A DNA stretch of 64,000 nucleotides from Combretum micranthum (lineage: Eukaryota; Streptophyta; Magnoliopsida; Myrtales; Combretaceae), in NCBI GenBank assembly GCA_024138025.1, contig JAMXBD010000970.1, positions 248,001 to 312,000 of the forward strand, read 5' to 3'. The position numbers were made by a program, and so were the translations under genes. Shown one piece after another: positions 11,975-24,647 of this stretch. Positions within the stretch are counted from its first letter, which is position 1, and each line of letters begins with the position of its first letter. The notes beneath the pieces are model-generated. The model was not told the DNA's origin and did no database searches. It was given only the letters and a program-made list of their open reading frames with translations.

Positions 11975-12606
11975 GCTAGCCATGTTGTATGGAGGGGAGA
12001 AGAGAGATTTTATTTTGTATTTTAGTTGATTAAATGAAGTAATAAGTAAAGTAGATGTGAAATAAAGTTATGGAAAAGGTAAAAAGTAAATATCATAGGT
12101 TATGGTGTTTGTAAGAGTAGGTGTAAAAAAAGTATAGATAAAAGAATAGTGTAGAATAGTAGGAATAGTGTAATGTAAAGTAGATATGACTATAAAGTAC
12201 AGGTAGTAAGAAAATACGCATATAATTGTGATATCTGTCATTTTTTTTACTTATCGAAAAATTATAAAGCTGATATTTTTCAAAACCTTATATTTTTACG
12301 AGTCTAACGGTATATTCAAATATTTTTACTATTCCGAGCCTTAGGACACATTTTTTAAGAATTTATCTGATCGGGTTTGAAACGAGTCGCAGTTTTACTA
12401 ATTTGATCTTTTTAAGCATCCTTAGGTAATTACAAACTATTTTACATACTAAACTCTTACTTATTTTCTCGGAGTTGCTTATTCGGGGTTGTCGGACTTT
12501 ATGCTATTATGTCTAACTAGGTTTTGTTGACTTTTGGGTTTCCGGTTGACTCCCAGATTAGGGTTTAAGCTAAACCGATCCTAAAACTTTGGAGGTTTAC
12601 AATTAC

Positions 12607-13511
12607 AATGTTGATAAGAATCATATAGCATTGTTATAAGTTGGTAAGTTGTCATGATTAATGTAATATTAATAATAATATTGTTAACTTATCAAAATTG
12701 TTTTAATATGTCGATCAAGTATTGTGTTACTTATTATATGACAAAATAATCTTGTTGCTATTGTTGTTGTTGTTATTTTACTACAATATATCTTCTTAAT
12801 TATAGTACACTTTTGATGCTGTTAATACTATTACTATTGTTGTAATAGTTCGTCATATATTTATTATGTATTATGTATTCAAGATAACCACATAATTAAT
12901 TTAGTAATGTAGAATATTTTATGGGTATTTATTTTAGAGCTTTTGTATTTTATTATAATTACTTGTGTTATATTTTGAATATTTCCATATGTAATAAATT
13001 ATTTACCTAATTTAAGTGACTTCTGAGAATTCTTTTACTTACAAAAGGTGGTGGTGTTATTCGTTTCTTTAAGGAATTATGATCATTTTTAATTATAAAT
13101 TCATAAGAAAATATTTATTTGCAATTTTTTGGAAATTTACTCATTAGACATTGTTTAATTCTATGTATTTGATGAATCTAGAGATATGTTTATTTTTATT
13201 TGTTGGAGTTGAAATTTTGATGGTTGATTAATTATGCTATTTCTTATTAAAGAATTTTCAGGGCATAATTTTTGTTTTTTTAATTATTTTTCAAAATTGA
13301 TTGGTAGTTCTTTTAAATTTAGTGGAGTCTCTAATAATTACTTTGTTGAATTATTATTGCTCATGATAACGAAGGCTTAAGGAAATTTTGCTAATGATGA
13401 TTTGAATTTTTTAAACTATAATTGAACTATTTTTATTTTTATTATGCGAAAAATTGGGAGTGATTTTTAGAACTTTTCTCAATCTCTTTTATTATTTTTT
13501 TTTTGAAGATT
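12607..13511. other. Unassigned AT-rich DNA right of LTR D
   Basis: This is where the F pol region would be expected on the minus strand, downstream of the protease piece. I could not recognise RT, RNase H or integrase motifs, so it is either badly decayed or unrelated. Confidence 0.35.
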
Positions 13512-13790
13512 TTATAACCTACTATTGTTAATTATCAAAATTAAGCTAGGCAAAATTAAGGGATTTACATCTACATTCTCATCCATATCTAGAATAATGA
13601 AATCAACGGGAAATATGAAATCCTTCACTTTTACCAACACATCTTCAACAATTCCTCTAGGAAATTTTGTGGATCTATCAACTAACTGTAAACTCATCTT
13701 AGTGGCATTTGGTTCACCCTATTTAAGTCTTTTAAATATGCTATAAGGCATCAAATTTATGCTAGCTCCTAAATCTACTAAAGTTTTTTT
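13512..13790 (-). pseudogene. Retroviral-type aspartic protease fragment, Athila/Tat-like
   Basis: On the minus strand the frame contains LVDLGASINLMP (catalytic DLGAS at 13761-13775), then after a stop the 61-residue stretch with LQLVDRSTKFPRGIVED and DFIILDMDENVDV. This pattern is typical of the protease that follows gag in Athila/Tat-lineage Ty3/gypsy elements, which often have DLGA rather than DTGA. The enzyme would cut the element's own polyprotein. A stop codon separates the catalytic loop from the rest and the C-terminus decays, so it cannot be functional. It follows gag remnants at 13870-14700 in the expected order. Confidence 0.85.
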
Positions 13791-13861
13791 CAATAGGAGA
13801 GTCCCCTATTTGGCAGGGTATAGTGCAACTACCTAGATCCTTCCTCTTTCTAGGTAGTTGA

Positions 13862-14720
13862 TTGAGGAGAATAGCCAAACACTATTTTCCTAAAGTAGCC
13901 ATGGATATTTCTTCCAGTTTTCTCTTATTTGGGAGCAATTCCTTCAAGAACTTAGCATATTTTGGCATTTGGGAAAGGGCATCCACTGAGGGCAGATTGA
14001 TGTGTAATTGTGTGAATAGTTCAAGAAATTTATTATACTACTTCTCATCCCTTCTTCTTCTAGCCCTAGCTGGATAAGTCAACGGTGGTTTATAGGGTTT
14101 CACAGCTGATGTCTCTCTCACTTCTTCTTCCTCCTTCTCTTCAGCTTGATTTTACTTCTTAGAATTTTCCTTTTCCCTCTTGCTTTCTTTTTCAGTTTCC
14201 TCTTGTTTTTCAAATTGATTTTTTCTCTCATAATTTTCTTTTTCATTCAATTTTTCACTCTCAATTTATTTTATCTTTTGTTCTAACTTTCGTGTTTTTT
14301 TCCCTTCTTTCTCTTTATTCTACAACTCTTTCCCACTCTTTAATGTGATAGTATGTACTCCTTGAATTCTTTCTCTAAGCATAGACACAACTTCATTCAT
14401 TAGTGTTTTCAGGTTCTTGAGTGATTTAGTGTGACTCTGCATCAATAGTTCAGTCTGTTGATAGTGGTACTCAGAGCTTTTGATGAAGGATAGGAGCGAC
14501 TCCTCGACGTAGGAGTTCTATTGATAAGCACTAGGGTAGACGTATACTTGTCGCATACTCTAATATGGATGTTAATGAATCCACTGGTGCTGTTGGCTCC
14601 AATATGCTTTAGAGGGAGTTGCTAAAAAGTTTCAATTAAACATATCCAAGGGTATGTAATAGGGGGTTGGTGAAAGGAAAAGGGCTTCCTTCTTGAATGT
14701 TGTTCTACTAGCATCTCCTC
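13862..14720 (-). pseudogene. gag C-terminal remnant of element F
   Basis: On the minus strand a broken frame reads LSQMPKYAKFLKELLPNK and RKLEEISMATLGK (about 13870-14000). This is the characteristic end of Athila/Tat gag just before the protease. Upstream (14100-14360) is a Lys/Glu-rich, low-complexity stretch that could have been a charged coiled coil. Multiple stops interrupt it. Gag would assemble the virus-like particle in the cytoplasm in an intact element. The frame on the opposite strand is a shadow. Confidence 0.75.
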
Positions 14721-14920
14721 AATATGCTAAGATATTTGGTGGACTTCCTATTCCGTCCTAGCTAAAATAAATAGAAAACGAAAACAAATAACGTAGATCA
14801 TAGGGAAACAAGCAAGACTAAACTACGCTAAAAGATTTTATGCATAGGCGGCTAAAATAATAGAATTAATGCTTTCAGGTAATGCCCTATTAAGCTTCAT
14901 ATTAATGAATCCAACATCCA

Positions 14921-14938
14921 TCCCTGGGAACGGCACTA
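14921..14938 (-). other. Primer-binding site of element F
   Basis: The minus strand reads TAGTGCCGTTCCCAGGGA, close to TGGCGCCGTTGCCGGGGA, the tRNA-primed site commonly seen in Athila/Tat elements. It lies six bases past the LTR end at 14945, which fixes the element on the minus strand. Confidence 0.8.
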
Positions 14939-17240
14939 GAAAACTGGTTAGTTGTTTTGTTTGGAAAATATTATTGGTTAGTTGGATTGAAAACCATTTT
15001 AAAAGGCCACAAAGTTGAAATTTTCAAAAATTTACAAAACTAATATGTTCTTTTCAACTTCGAAAGCAACTACCAATATCAGGCAAGCACACGTACCGAA
15101 GTAGCATAAAAAATATTAGGTCATATTCCAAGGGATCGTTGGCTTCTACCTTACTCACATTTTATCTATTATTTAACAAAAAAAATTTAGAAATCCATGA
15201 TAAAATAGAAGTTATCCTAAGGTTAGTGGAAATTTACAAATGTTTTCATGGCAAAATTAAAGATAGGTTTGTAAAAATGCAAGATGGAAGACTAGGGTTC
15301 ACTTCACTAATTCCTTATCACGTGATTTCTAAACAAACTTGGAGAGAGAGTTGTATGCTAGTGTATTTGCACTGTCGGATTCATTGAGATAAGTCAAAGC
15401 CTCTCTCAAGGTCAGTAGCTCTAGGTCTAAATCAAACCACCATAATCTCTTCCTAAGTTATGAACAGCTTAGACCCACATAAATCTGAAGAATCCTTTGT
15501 TTTTGAAACCGACCTAATGAATTTCAAAACAAGCAACGGAAAGTTTCACCATTCCTCCTAGAAGGCAATTATCAGTAACTCTATTAGCAGCTGCAAATCT
15601 ATTCAAAAAAAAAAAATGATTTCTCAATCTATTCAGTTTAAATCAAACATAAATCTAAAAGGTGCACCACACATTTATGTAAATAAATTTAAGCTACTAA
15701 TTACAAATACCCAGACAATAATCTAAAAGGCGCATTTGAAATCACATGAATTGGGATTAGGCTCACAAACCCTAAGTTGTAGGAGATTATTTCTCCATGG
15801 AAGCAAACTTTAAGCACAAATTCTAAAGAAATAATATGGAATTATCAAAGAATATTACAATTAAAGTTCATAATCTTGCAAAAAATACAAACAATGGGTT
15901 AAAATGATTTTACTTAGAAAACTTGAGATTTCTAAGCAAAAAGAAATAGTTCTTTTGCCTTGGAATTCTCTTTCTATACTATGTTAGGGAAATTGTTACA
16001 ATATGCTACATTACTAATCGCATACCTATGCACCTTTATTTATAGGCTTGGGCATAGAAATCATGATTTTATTGATGATGTGGCAGATTTTGTAAACCCC
16101 TAAATTTTTCGTAACTCTTAGGAAATAATCCCGATATTAAAATACTAAATCGAAACCTTAAAAGTCGACCCAAGTTAAAACTAAACCCTAAACAATATCA
16201 AATACAAAATTTCATGGCCTTAAGGGGGGAAAAAAAGAGAACCTTCAAAAACAAAAATAGAAATTCAATAATCGTTTGACTCAAGACCCGAGCATGAGAT
16301 AATTCATTTACCGATCCCTAACACGTAAATCGGGATGGAATATCCTAATAATATTCAACAACAAAATTATGAACCTTAAGCCTTTTGGTTGATTTTGAAA
16401 TAAAAAATTTAAATTAATACCGAAAGTCAAACTGAGTTAATCACACAATCTTATACTCGATTAAATAATCTTAGTGACTGAAAAAAGTATTAAATAAATC
16501 ATAAAGATAAAGTGAAACATAAATTTTGAACCAAAAATATAACACGGTCAAAAACTCCATAATTTTATGGTTTACGAATAAATCAAAAAGCAGGAAGTCA
16601 AATTGAAACCCTAAAAGTCAATAAAGTCCACAATAAACCCTAGTGCTTAGATCCGACAATCCTGCGCTCTTAAACTCTAAACAATGAAATCGAGCTAATC
16701 GTGGATAATAGTTCGTAATAATATAGGGAAGCTTAAAAATATCATATTCGCTAATTTTTAGTGTATTTCGAATCCACACGGGATTGGTTTTCGAAACCCG
16801 TGCCTGGTACATCGGACGATAAAAATATTCTGATAACACCGTTAGACTCGTAATAATATAAGGATTCCAAAAATATCAGTTTTAGAGTTTTTTGGAATCT
16901 AAGAAGATTTGACATAGCTTGTTTACGCGTATTTTTATTACAACTAGTAATTTATTAGTCTTGTTTATTATTCATTGTCCTATTCTACACTATTTATCTA
17001 TCTCTACTTATTGTACAACCTATTCATACAACCTTACACACCTATACCTTACAATTTTTATTTCTAACACAACTTTTTACTTAGCTTGTCTTACACTTCC
17101 TTAACTTTAATTATCAAAATAATTTTTTTTTCTCTCTTCTCTCCTCCCCATGGTACCGCCGACCCCCTTCTCTTCTTTCTCTCAATTTCTTTTTCTTTTT
17201 AAAGTTATTTTATTATATCAAAATTCCCTCCACATTTATC

Positions 17241-17460
17241 CATAAATACCTCATTTCCCTCCATTTTTTCACACTTTCATTTTACATAACAAAACTCTCT
17301 CAAATTCACTCCACAAATCCTCTCTCTACAAATCCTCTTTACCAAAACTCTCTTTAACCAATTCCTCACAAAATCCTTCTCTATACATAAACTATCTACC
17401 ACATATCAGTAATCACATAATCCTAAATATCTTCTTCCTACCACATAAACACTCTTAGGT
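17241..17460 (+). promoter_or_regulatory. LTR C promoter and first leader segment
   Basis: CATAAATACC at 17241 stands where LTR J has TATAAATACC. It is followed by CT- and CA-rich sequence and a donor-like CTTAG|GTAAAC at 17459. These are inferred promoter and first-exon signals. Confidence 0.5.
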
Positions 17461-17814
17461 AAACTTCTACCATTTTTTATTTACCCATGTCATGTAACTT
17501 AGCATAACCATGGTGTTGTTTCTTAAAACTCATTTGGGTTGTAGAAGCAACAACATGTTCATGTTTTGTTCTAACACATGCCAAAAATTTGACTTTATTT
17601 CGTCGTTATTATTATGATATTATGTTGTTATTATTGTTATTATGCTCCTAACTTAACTATATATATATTATTATCTATATGTATATCTATATATTTCTTA
17701 GAGCCTAAATAATCACTAACTCTTATTAACTTGCTTTTACTATTATTATTACTCTTATTATTGCTTTTCTTTTCTTTCTTTTTCTTTTTCTTTTTCTTTG
17801 TAGGACTAGTCTAT

Positions 17815-17940
17815 TCTTAGTCCCTGGTTGCCTTAATGAAGCTAAGGCTCCTAATACTTGATCGGGTTGCCTTGATGAAGCTAAAGCTCCTAATGCTTGA
17901 CGGGATACCTTGATGAAGCTAAGGTTCCCAATACTTAATC
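17815..17940 (+). repeat. LTR C internal tandem repeat
   Basis: Three units of about 45 bp share CTTGATGAAGCTAA followed by a GCTCC or GGTTCC phrase and CCTAATACTTGA. Related units lie in LTR J near 60320-60400, and a single unit in inverted orientation near 11265-11300 in D. Confidence 0.75.
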
Positions 17941-19285
17941 TTATTATTTTACTTACTTTTGCTTCTTATATCTTCCATACATTAATATTTTATATTTTAA
18001 ATCATTTTCATACTACATAATTATGTGCATGTATCATTATAATGATATTGTCTCAACAAAATTAAAGTAGTATTTTCTTTAATAAAGAAAAAATGGAACC
18101 AAACCTTTTATTGTATAACTTTGAACCTAAATAAAGATTTTTTCTTCAAAAACAAAGAAAAAGTATTTTTATAAATTCTTTTGAAAAATTTAGACAAACC
18201 ATCATAAATTTTCTTTAATCACAATAAAGATGATTTTTATCAGAGAAATTAACTAAGAAAATAAACACTATCTTTTTATGATGAGTAAGATAAAGTTTAT
18301 TAAAACTTAGTGTTAATAACTCTTTAATATCCAAAGTTTTCATAAAAACTTAATTATAGGATTTCTTTTCTATCTCTATAATAAAAACCAAGAACTAAAG
18401 TAGTTTTCAAAGTTAAAGCAAGAATCAAATCACTGGTATGATAAATCCCCTGAGAAAAATAAAATTTTGCCAAGTTTCTAAATGATAAACTCATTTTTAG
18501 AGAAATAGAAGAATATAAACATGATAGGTTTCAAAAACAATAGATAATATCAACAACTTAAGAAAATGTTGAAAACAATTCTTCAAAGTAAAAATTTCAT
18601 AAAAAACTTAAAAGATCAAGATTTTGGAAATAAAATCTATCTTTAAAGAAGTTAGGAAATAAGAATATAAGAGGAAAGACTTATTTATAATTTTTAATTG
18701 AATCCCTTTTAAAAGGAAGAGTATATATAATATAACTCAAATTATTTGAGCCTATCAACAACTTAAGAAAAATCTTAGGAACTTCATTCTTTACCACTAG
18801 AGATAAACTTTGTAGATATCATAAAGGGTGAAAGTTTAGAAAAATTAAATTTTCTTAAAAAAGAAATTAGAAAAAAAAATTATAAGAATATACTCATTTA
18901 TAATAACCCAAGAATTTATAATGTTCTTTCAAAAACAATAGAAGGGAAATTGTTAACGTTCAAGTTTTTAATACCGTAAGACAAATCGTTTTACGAAATA
19001 TAATCGTTGAGACAACACCATTAAAGTTTTACATATAATATGAGTATATATATATATATGTATTCAAATGATTTTTCAACCATATAAATATCTATATTTT
19101 TGCTTAAGGATTTTTGGATGAATGAAAGTTTGTGAAATTGTGTTTTAAGGAATTAGAATTTCGTAGTGATTCTATACCCTATCATTTCCAAACCCAAATG
19201 GCTTTTTATGATAAAAATAACCTTATAAATAGATAGATCTTTTCAAGTAGGTAAAAAATGAAAAATAATATGAAAATTTCGAGTT

Positions 19286-19310
19286 AAAATGAGCAAGTTA
19301 TGACCATTTT
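19286..19310 (+). other. LTR C conserved palindromic block
   Basis: AAAATG and CATTTT arms flank a segment with CAAGTTATG. The same block recurs in ten LTR copies (for example 43197-43220, 61537-61561, 26479-26503), in several with longer arms. Confidence 0.7.
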
Positions 19311-19418
19311 AAGTTGAAATTTCATCCTATGCGATTTTTAACGAACATAGAAAAATAGAATTAGAAAGTTTGAGTAAGAATTTCATTTAATCTCATCCCG
19401 GGTATTTCTTTTGTCTAG

Positions 19419-19485
19419 GCGACGAAGAATACGAGATTTCCCTTCTAGAGGACTACTACGACTAAGAAGATTGCGAAATGGACGA
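19419..19485 (+). other. LTR C splice-exon-like unit
   Basis: It follows TTTGTCTAG and is followed by GTGAGTTT. The 67-base unit encodes a tail ending LLEDYYD and then TAA. It is the C copy of the conserved unit discussed in the findings. Confidence 0.7.
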
Positions 19486-20036
19486 GTGAGTTTTTCCTTT
19501 TTGTTTTATGTATTCGCGCATGTGCTTATAGAATAGAGCACTAGATATTAGGGAAAGATAAAACTGATATGCATGTGGGTTATTATGGGTACTACGTATG
19601 TGATTCGTTATGTATGATCAATAAATAATAAGCATATTAGAGATCGACTGATTGATTAATATAAATTGTCTCCATGTATATTGTTGCGTGTGTACAAATA
19701 TTGATTGATCACCTTAAATGGATTAATGCTGAATTGAAAATTTCTTATAACTAAATTGCTCATGTATATCACTTAGAATATCATTTCCCATCTTGTTACT
19801 ATACCCTAGCATGTGGCTGGAAAGGTAATCTGCCTAGCTATATCTTGAGGAATTAGGATGTTCGGGGAATACGACCTCAAGGTGTAGCCGAGCCAGATTG
19901 ATCGCTTTGGGTAAGGAAAGTTGGGGACTAGTAGTACGATTCATTGGAACCCCAAGATGTGTGTAAAAATTTCAAGGAGAATTGTTGGTGACCCATTCAA
20001 ATCATTCCCTAACCACTAATAGGGGTAAATTCATCC

Positions 20037-20064
20037 TACATACGAAACCGGATAGTCGTATGTA
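20037..20064 (+). other. LTR C hairpin II
   Basis: The arms are TACATACGA and TCGTATGTA. Compared with CATATGA/TCATATG in other copies, both arms have changed together and pairing is kept. Confidence 0.75.
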
Positions 20065-21490
20065 TTATTTGATCATATGGTTATTGCATTTCATATCCCT
20101 GCTTAACGGACTTGTGTTGATTACTTTGTTATGAGTACATTTTGCGTAAGGAATATCTCACTAAGCTAGTTATGTTTATTCTCTAATAGATTTCTCATGT
20201 TGCAAGATCATTATTTTTGTGCCTGAGACCATCATGACCATCCGGGTAGATGTTTTGGGGAGCTTTTACAGAAATTCTATTCTAAAGACTTTAGATTAGA
20301 TTTCCTTAGGAAATCTTTTAGTTTTAGTTTTTTTATTTATGAAGACTATGTTATTATGGAGATTTATCAGGAGAATGCCCCGTAGAAGTTGTAAGACTTT
20401 AAATTTTAAATAATCATAATAGTATTGCTTTAATTGTTGTAAACCCCTAAATTTTAGGGTAATTTCGAGTTAAAACCTTAAACCGGAAAGTCAATCGGAA
20501 ACCCTAAGACAACAAATTTCCACGAAACCCTAGCAGTCTAGATCCAACAATCCTGTGTTCTTAAACCAAGAAGTCGAAATAAGAGTAGAGAGTATAGATT
20601 GGTTTACAATAATATTAGGGTCTTAAAGAATATTAGATTAGTGAATTTTCGACCTAATTCGAACTCGATTGGATATAGACTTTGACAAGCATGTCCTGGG
20701 GCTCGAGATACAAAAATATATGTTATTAGTACCGTTAGACTCGTAATTTCGTAAAATTTTCAAATATATCAGTTCTATAATTTTTCGGGTTATAAAAGTT
20801 AAAGTTATAGCTTATTTATCGTATTTTCTTTACTACCGGTACTTAATTGTAAACCTCGGTTTTCCTAGTAACCAAGTAGACTTTGGAAGCCAAAACCCTA
20901 AAATCAGATTAGCTTAAGCTTGAGAGAGAAACGTAAGAACCCTAAATCCGGCTTTCCTTCGATTCTAAATTGAAGAACTCTTGTAAAATAAATTAGTATG
21001 GATTATTGTTCTAAAGTATATTTCAAACCATAAAAAGATCTGATTTTGAAAAATTTTCCATTTCGGGCCTTCCCGAGATCCATTATGGAAAAGCAGGCCC
21101 TGGGACTCGAAATTCGAAAATATTCTAGAATGCTCTTCAGAACCAAAATTTAATAAGGATTTCAAAAATATAAATTTTATAATTTTTTGGTTTCTAAAAA
21201 TTACAGATATAGCCATTTTTCTCGTATTTTCTTTACTACAGGTAAAGTAATTATCTGGTTTACTATTCATTACTATTTATAAGTACAAGCCCATACCCTA
21301 CTCACACTCACAAACCATACCTTATTCTTACAACCTTACAACTAAACCATACCTTATTACATCACCTTCCTTACAATTACTTTTCCAATGCATTCATTAC
21401 ACATTTAATTTGAAAAATTTTACAAAATTACTTTCTCTCCTCTCTTATCTCCTAAGGCTGGCGCACAACCCCAACCCCACAACAAACAAA

Positions 21491-21518
21491 CCCCCTCCCC
21501 CCCCCCCCCCCCCCCCCC
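21491..21518 (+). repeat. Long C run in LTR B
   Basis: A CCCCCT phrase is followed by an unbroken C run of about 22 bases at 21497-21518. It lies about 70 bases upstream of the TATA-rich tract and corresponds to the G tract of the inverted LTR D. The proline-rich frame across it is a low-complexity artefact. Confidence 0.85.
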
Positions 21519-21579
21519 TTCACTTGTGTTTTTTTCTTTTTAATTATTTTATTAAGCCATTAACCCTAATTTACTTCCA

Positions 21580-21602
21580 TATATATATATATATATATAT
21601 AT
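21580..21602 (+). promoter_or_regulatory. TA repeat at the LTR B promoter position
   Basis: A TATATA run of about 22 bases occupies the place of the TATA box in sister LTRs and precedes the CT-rich leader. Confidence 0.6.
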
Positions 21603-23221
21603 CCATTTATACTTTCTCTCCTCATTTTTACTTTTTCAAATTTTTCCTTCAAGTAAAAACTCTCTCTCTTTTTTCTCCTTGTGCTGTGACCCTCCCCTTT
21701 GCACACACACTCATACGAGCTTGTTTTTCTTCTTCATTCTCCTATTGATTCAAGCTTTATGTGATGGATCTTTAACCTTTCTACATTAAACCTTGTAATG
21801 GCAAGACTATTCATGAGTATTTTCACATTTAAGTCCCCATGAGCACTTGCTAGTGACAAGAAAATACTACTATATGAATACCAAACCATCACAAGACTAG
21901 ATCTTGTGTTTAAATGTGTTTTTGTTGGATAATCTTCATGTTCATGCATGTAGTAGTAGAATAAAACAAAGATCTTGCACAAAAATTTATTTCTATGTTT
22001 TCAAACTCCCTTTCATGCATCATAAGTAGTAGATCTAACATTAAATGCTTATATTATACTTGACATTCATGATCTTGTGGATATTTTGTGTTTTAGTATA
22101 TTAATAAACCCTAAAAACCTTTGTCTTGTATATATAAATGTTGTAGTTTGTAGATTTTTAGGTAGATGAGACAAAAACTTAAAAAGGAAAATTTTTGTTT
22201 GAAAAAGTCAAATGAAAATTCGGATGATTTCAAGACCATGCATTAAAAACCCTTTTATCAACTTCAAAACTTGTGTTTTATATTAAAAATAAAGAGTATA
22301 GGTAATAGATATCATCAAGTGATGATTTTTATAAGTTGATATGGGATTTGCTAAGAAAAATATGTAAAACAAGGAGTAGAAATAAAATAAGAAATTTTGA
22401 GTTCTTGTCACTTTAAGAAATTCGTAATTTAGGAGTAATGGCATGAAAACACCTATTTTTCAAACTCAAAATGAAATTTTTATTTAGGAAATGACTTAAG
22501 GGATAGGAATAATGAAGCTTAGAATTTTAAAGTATTAAACATGTTTTTCTCAAAGAAATCACTCAAAAACTAATTTTACAAAAAATTCGATTTAGAAATA
22601 GACCGTATTTGAAAACATGTTTACAAAGTATAAAATGAGGGTTTTTATGAAGAAAAGAAGGCCTTAAGGAATAGATATATAAAGACTCAATTTTAACAAG
22701 GATAACTAGATTTTCCTAATAAATAATTCCAAAGCAAAAGAGAATGCTCAAAGTCATGAAACTAGTTTCTTAAGAATATGTATTCTTGGAGTCTTACAAA
22801 GTAAAGAGTTTCTAAAAATTTCCTTTTAGTAAATATCATCAAGAGCATGCATACATTAAGCTCATAACATGTCATTCATGATAGGAAATCATCAATATTG
22901 CATGTATAATTGATCTATATAGTAAAAACATTACAAACATTCACAAAATTATTTTTTGGAATTGGAATTCACTACTGATCAGATTGTTTCGTGACCCAAA
23001 AATTTTCAAAACTTGAAAATAATATTAGAATTAGATATTTCTTTCAAAGTAGATAGAAATCGATATATAATTTGCGAAATTCCTAGTTAAAATGACCAAG
23101 TTATGGCCGTTTTAAGTCGGGACTTTCACAAATGATGAGAATTACGAAATTACTAGTATTATTTAATAGTTTGGTTTAGTTAAATGATGAAATACTCATT
23201 AGGGTATTTCTTCCTTTTTAG

Positions 23222-23292
23222 GTGACCCCGAGATCGACGATTCCCTACCACCGGATTACTATTACCAGAGGACCGGTGTTCCCAATAGCCGA
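23222..23292 (+). other. LTR B splice-exon-like unit
   Basis: It follows CTTTTTAG and is followed by GTGAGTATT. It encodes GDPEIDDSLPPDYYY when read from the preceding G, but this copy lacks the usual stop right after the tyrosines. Confidence 0.65.
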
Positions 23293-23598
23293 GTGAGTAT
23301 TTCTTCCAATTCCATTTATTGTATGTGATTGTAATGATAGTTGCATTAGATTTTTGGCAAAGATAAAATGGATATTTATGATGGGGATAAATGGGAATTA
23401 TGTATGTTTGCTGATGATATGAGAAATTGAAATTAAGAATAACGAGGCTAGGTGATTAACTAATGCTTGTATAGATGAATTAGGATTGATTGTCTGCAAT
23501 TATTGATTGATCACCTAAGGGGTTAGTATAATTGATATTCGGAAATTGATAATTAATATGGACTCATTCATATCACAAATGGGGATGGAGCATTAGCA

Positions 23599-23727
23599 TT
23601 GGTTAGTTGCCAGTGATCCAAAACGGAGTAAAAGTTGGTTAATTGTGATTCATAAATGAAATAATGAGTTGGTCAATTGTGATCCACATACAAAATTATA
23701 AGTTGGTTGACCGTAATCTAAAACGGC
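23599..23727 (+). repeat. LTR B tandem-repeat slot
   Basis: Four units of about 34-36 bp start TTGGTTAGTTG or TTGGTTAATTG and contain GTGATCCA and an AAACGG-like phrase. LTRs I and E carry related units; J, L, D and H carry unrelated ones. Confidence 0.8.
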
Positions 23728-23769
23728 ATATTGTAGTAGTACCGCAGTATTCGTTAATCTGCTAACCTG

Positions 23770-23819
23770 GGATGGAGGGTGAAAGTCCATTCACATATGA
23801 TTTCTGACTAGTCATATGT
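23770..23819 (+). other. LTR B hairpin pair (I and II)
   Basis: Hairpin I arms are GGATGGA and TCCATTC, one pair being G-T wobble. Hairpin II arms are ACATATGA and TCATATGT. Confidence 0.7.
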
Positions 23820-23915
23820 TTGTTGATTCCATATATTTGATGCATATCACTTGTCTGATTAATCACTTGCTTGTATGATGTGTTATGAATGTAATCTTGG
23901 AAGTTCTCACTTATT

Positions 23916-23930
23916 AAGCTAGTGTGGCTT
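23916..23930 (+). other. LTR B hairpin III
   Basis: The arms are AAGCTA and TGGCTT, with one G-T wobble. Confidence 0.6.
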
Positions 23931-24640
23931 ACGTCCCTACAGTTTTTATTTGTTGCAACACTCGTTCATTTGGCTTAGACAGAGGCAACCTACAACTCAA
24001 GTACAGGAGCTAGGCGATTCCTTTAGAAGTTATATTCATTTCTGTTTAGACTTCTGTAGGAAACCAAAGGACTCTAGATGACTGTAATAGACCTCTTAAC
24101 AATATTCTTTCGTGGGGGAATGCCCCTTAGAGTTTGTAACTATTTATATATGCGTTTTGATTTATATTCTAATGCTATTGAATGCCAATTTAAACTCTTT
24201 ATCTCCATCGGTTCAAGTATTCTATTGTCGTAAAGGGATGCCTTACATCTATATAAGACTCCCAAAGGACTAAGGTAGTAATTCATGGGTTTTATATGGC
24301 ATGTGGCAGACTGTTATGTTTAGGGTACCCTATGGGGCATGACATTAATTGTCTAATCTACTTTTTGATTTTTTTAATACTATTCATCAAGTGCAACCAC
24401 CCATACCCTATTCATACATCCTTACAACCTATTCTTACAATATTACATTATTTTTCTTACATTTACTTTTCCAATACATTTTATTACTCAAATTACTTTT
24501 AAATTTTGAATTTTATTATACAAAATCATCACACATCTCTCCCTCTCTCTTCTTATCAAAACCAGCGCCCCTTCATCTTTTTCTCTCTCAATTTATTTAA
24601 TTTTTCTTTCTTTTATTACACAAACACTAATTCCATTCCC

Positions 24641-24647
24641 TATATAC
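24641..24647 (+). promoter_or_regulatory. TATA box of LTR A
   Basis: TATATAC lies at the family promoter position, after the CCAGCGCCCC phrase near 24562 and before CT-rich leader sequence and a CA repeat at 24750-24768. Confidence 0.5.

Larger units (their letters stand above)
9082..12601 (-). mobile_element. LTR D, solo long LTR, 3520 bp
   Basis: On the minus strand it starts TGTAAACCTCC and ends GGGGCGTGACA. The flanking bases 9077-9081 and 12602-12606 are both ATTAC, a perfect 5-bp target duplication. No gag, pol, primer site or polypurine tract lies inside, so it is a solo LTR left by LTR-LTR recombination. It keeps the promoter, splice-exon-like unit, tandem-repeat slot and hairpins of the family at the expected places. 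Confidence 0.92.
20848..24344 (+). mobile_element. LTR B, solo long LTR, 3497 bp, nested in A
   Basis: It starts TGTAAACCTCGG at 20848 and ends GGGGCATGACA at 24344, with a perfect TTAAT duplication at 20843-20847 and 24345-24349. No gag or pol is inside. It is very close in layout to LTR I at the right end of the window. Being innermost, it must be the youngest of the B, A, C stack. Confidence 0.93.

Noticed and set aside
21410..21748. A 112-residue open frame with a proline run, as a proline-rich protein
   Set aside because: It is a translation of the C run and TA repeat at the LTR promoter. Sister LTRs do not keep the frame.
23599..23727. Regular spaced repeats as a CRISPR array
   Set aside because: Units are directly adjacent diverged tandem repeats with no unique spacers, in a plant LTR.
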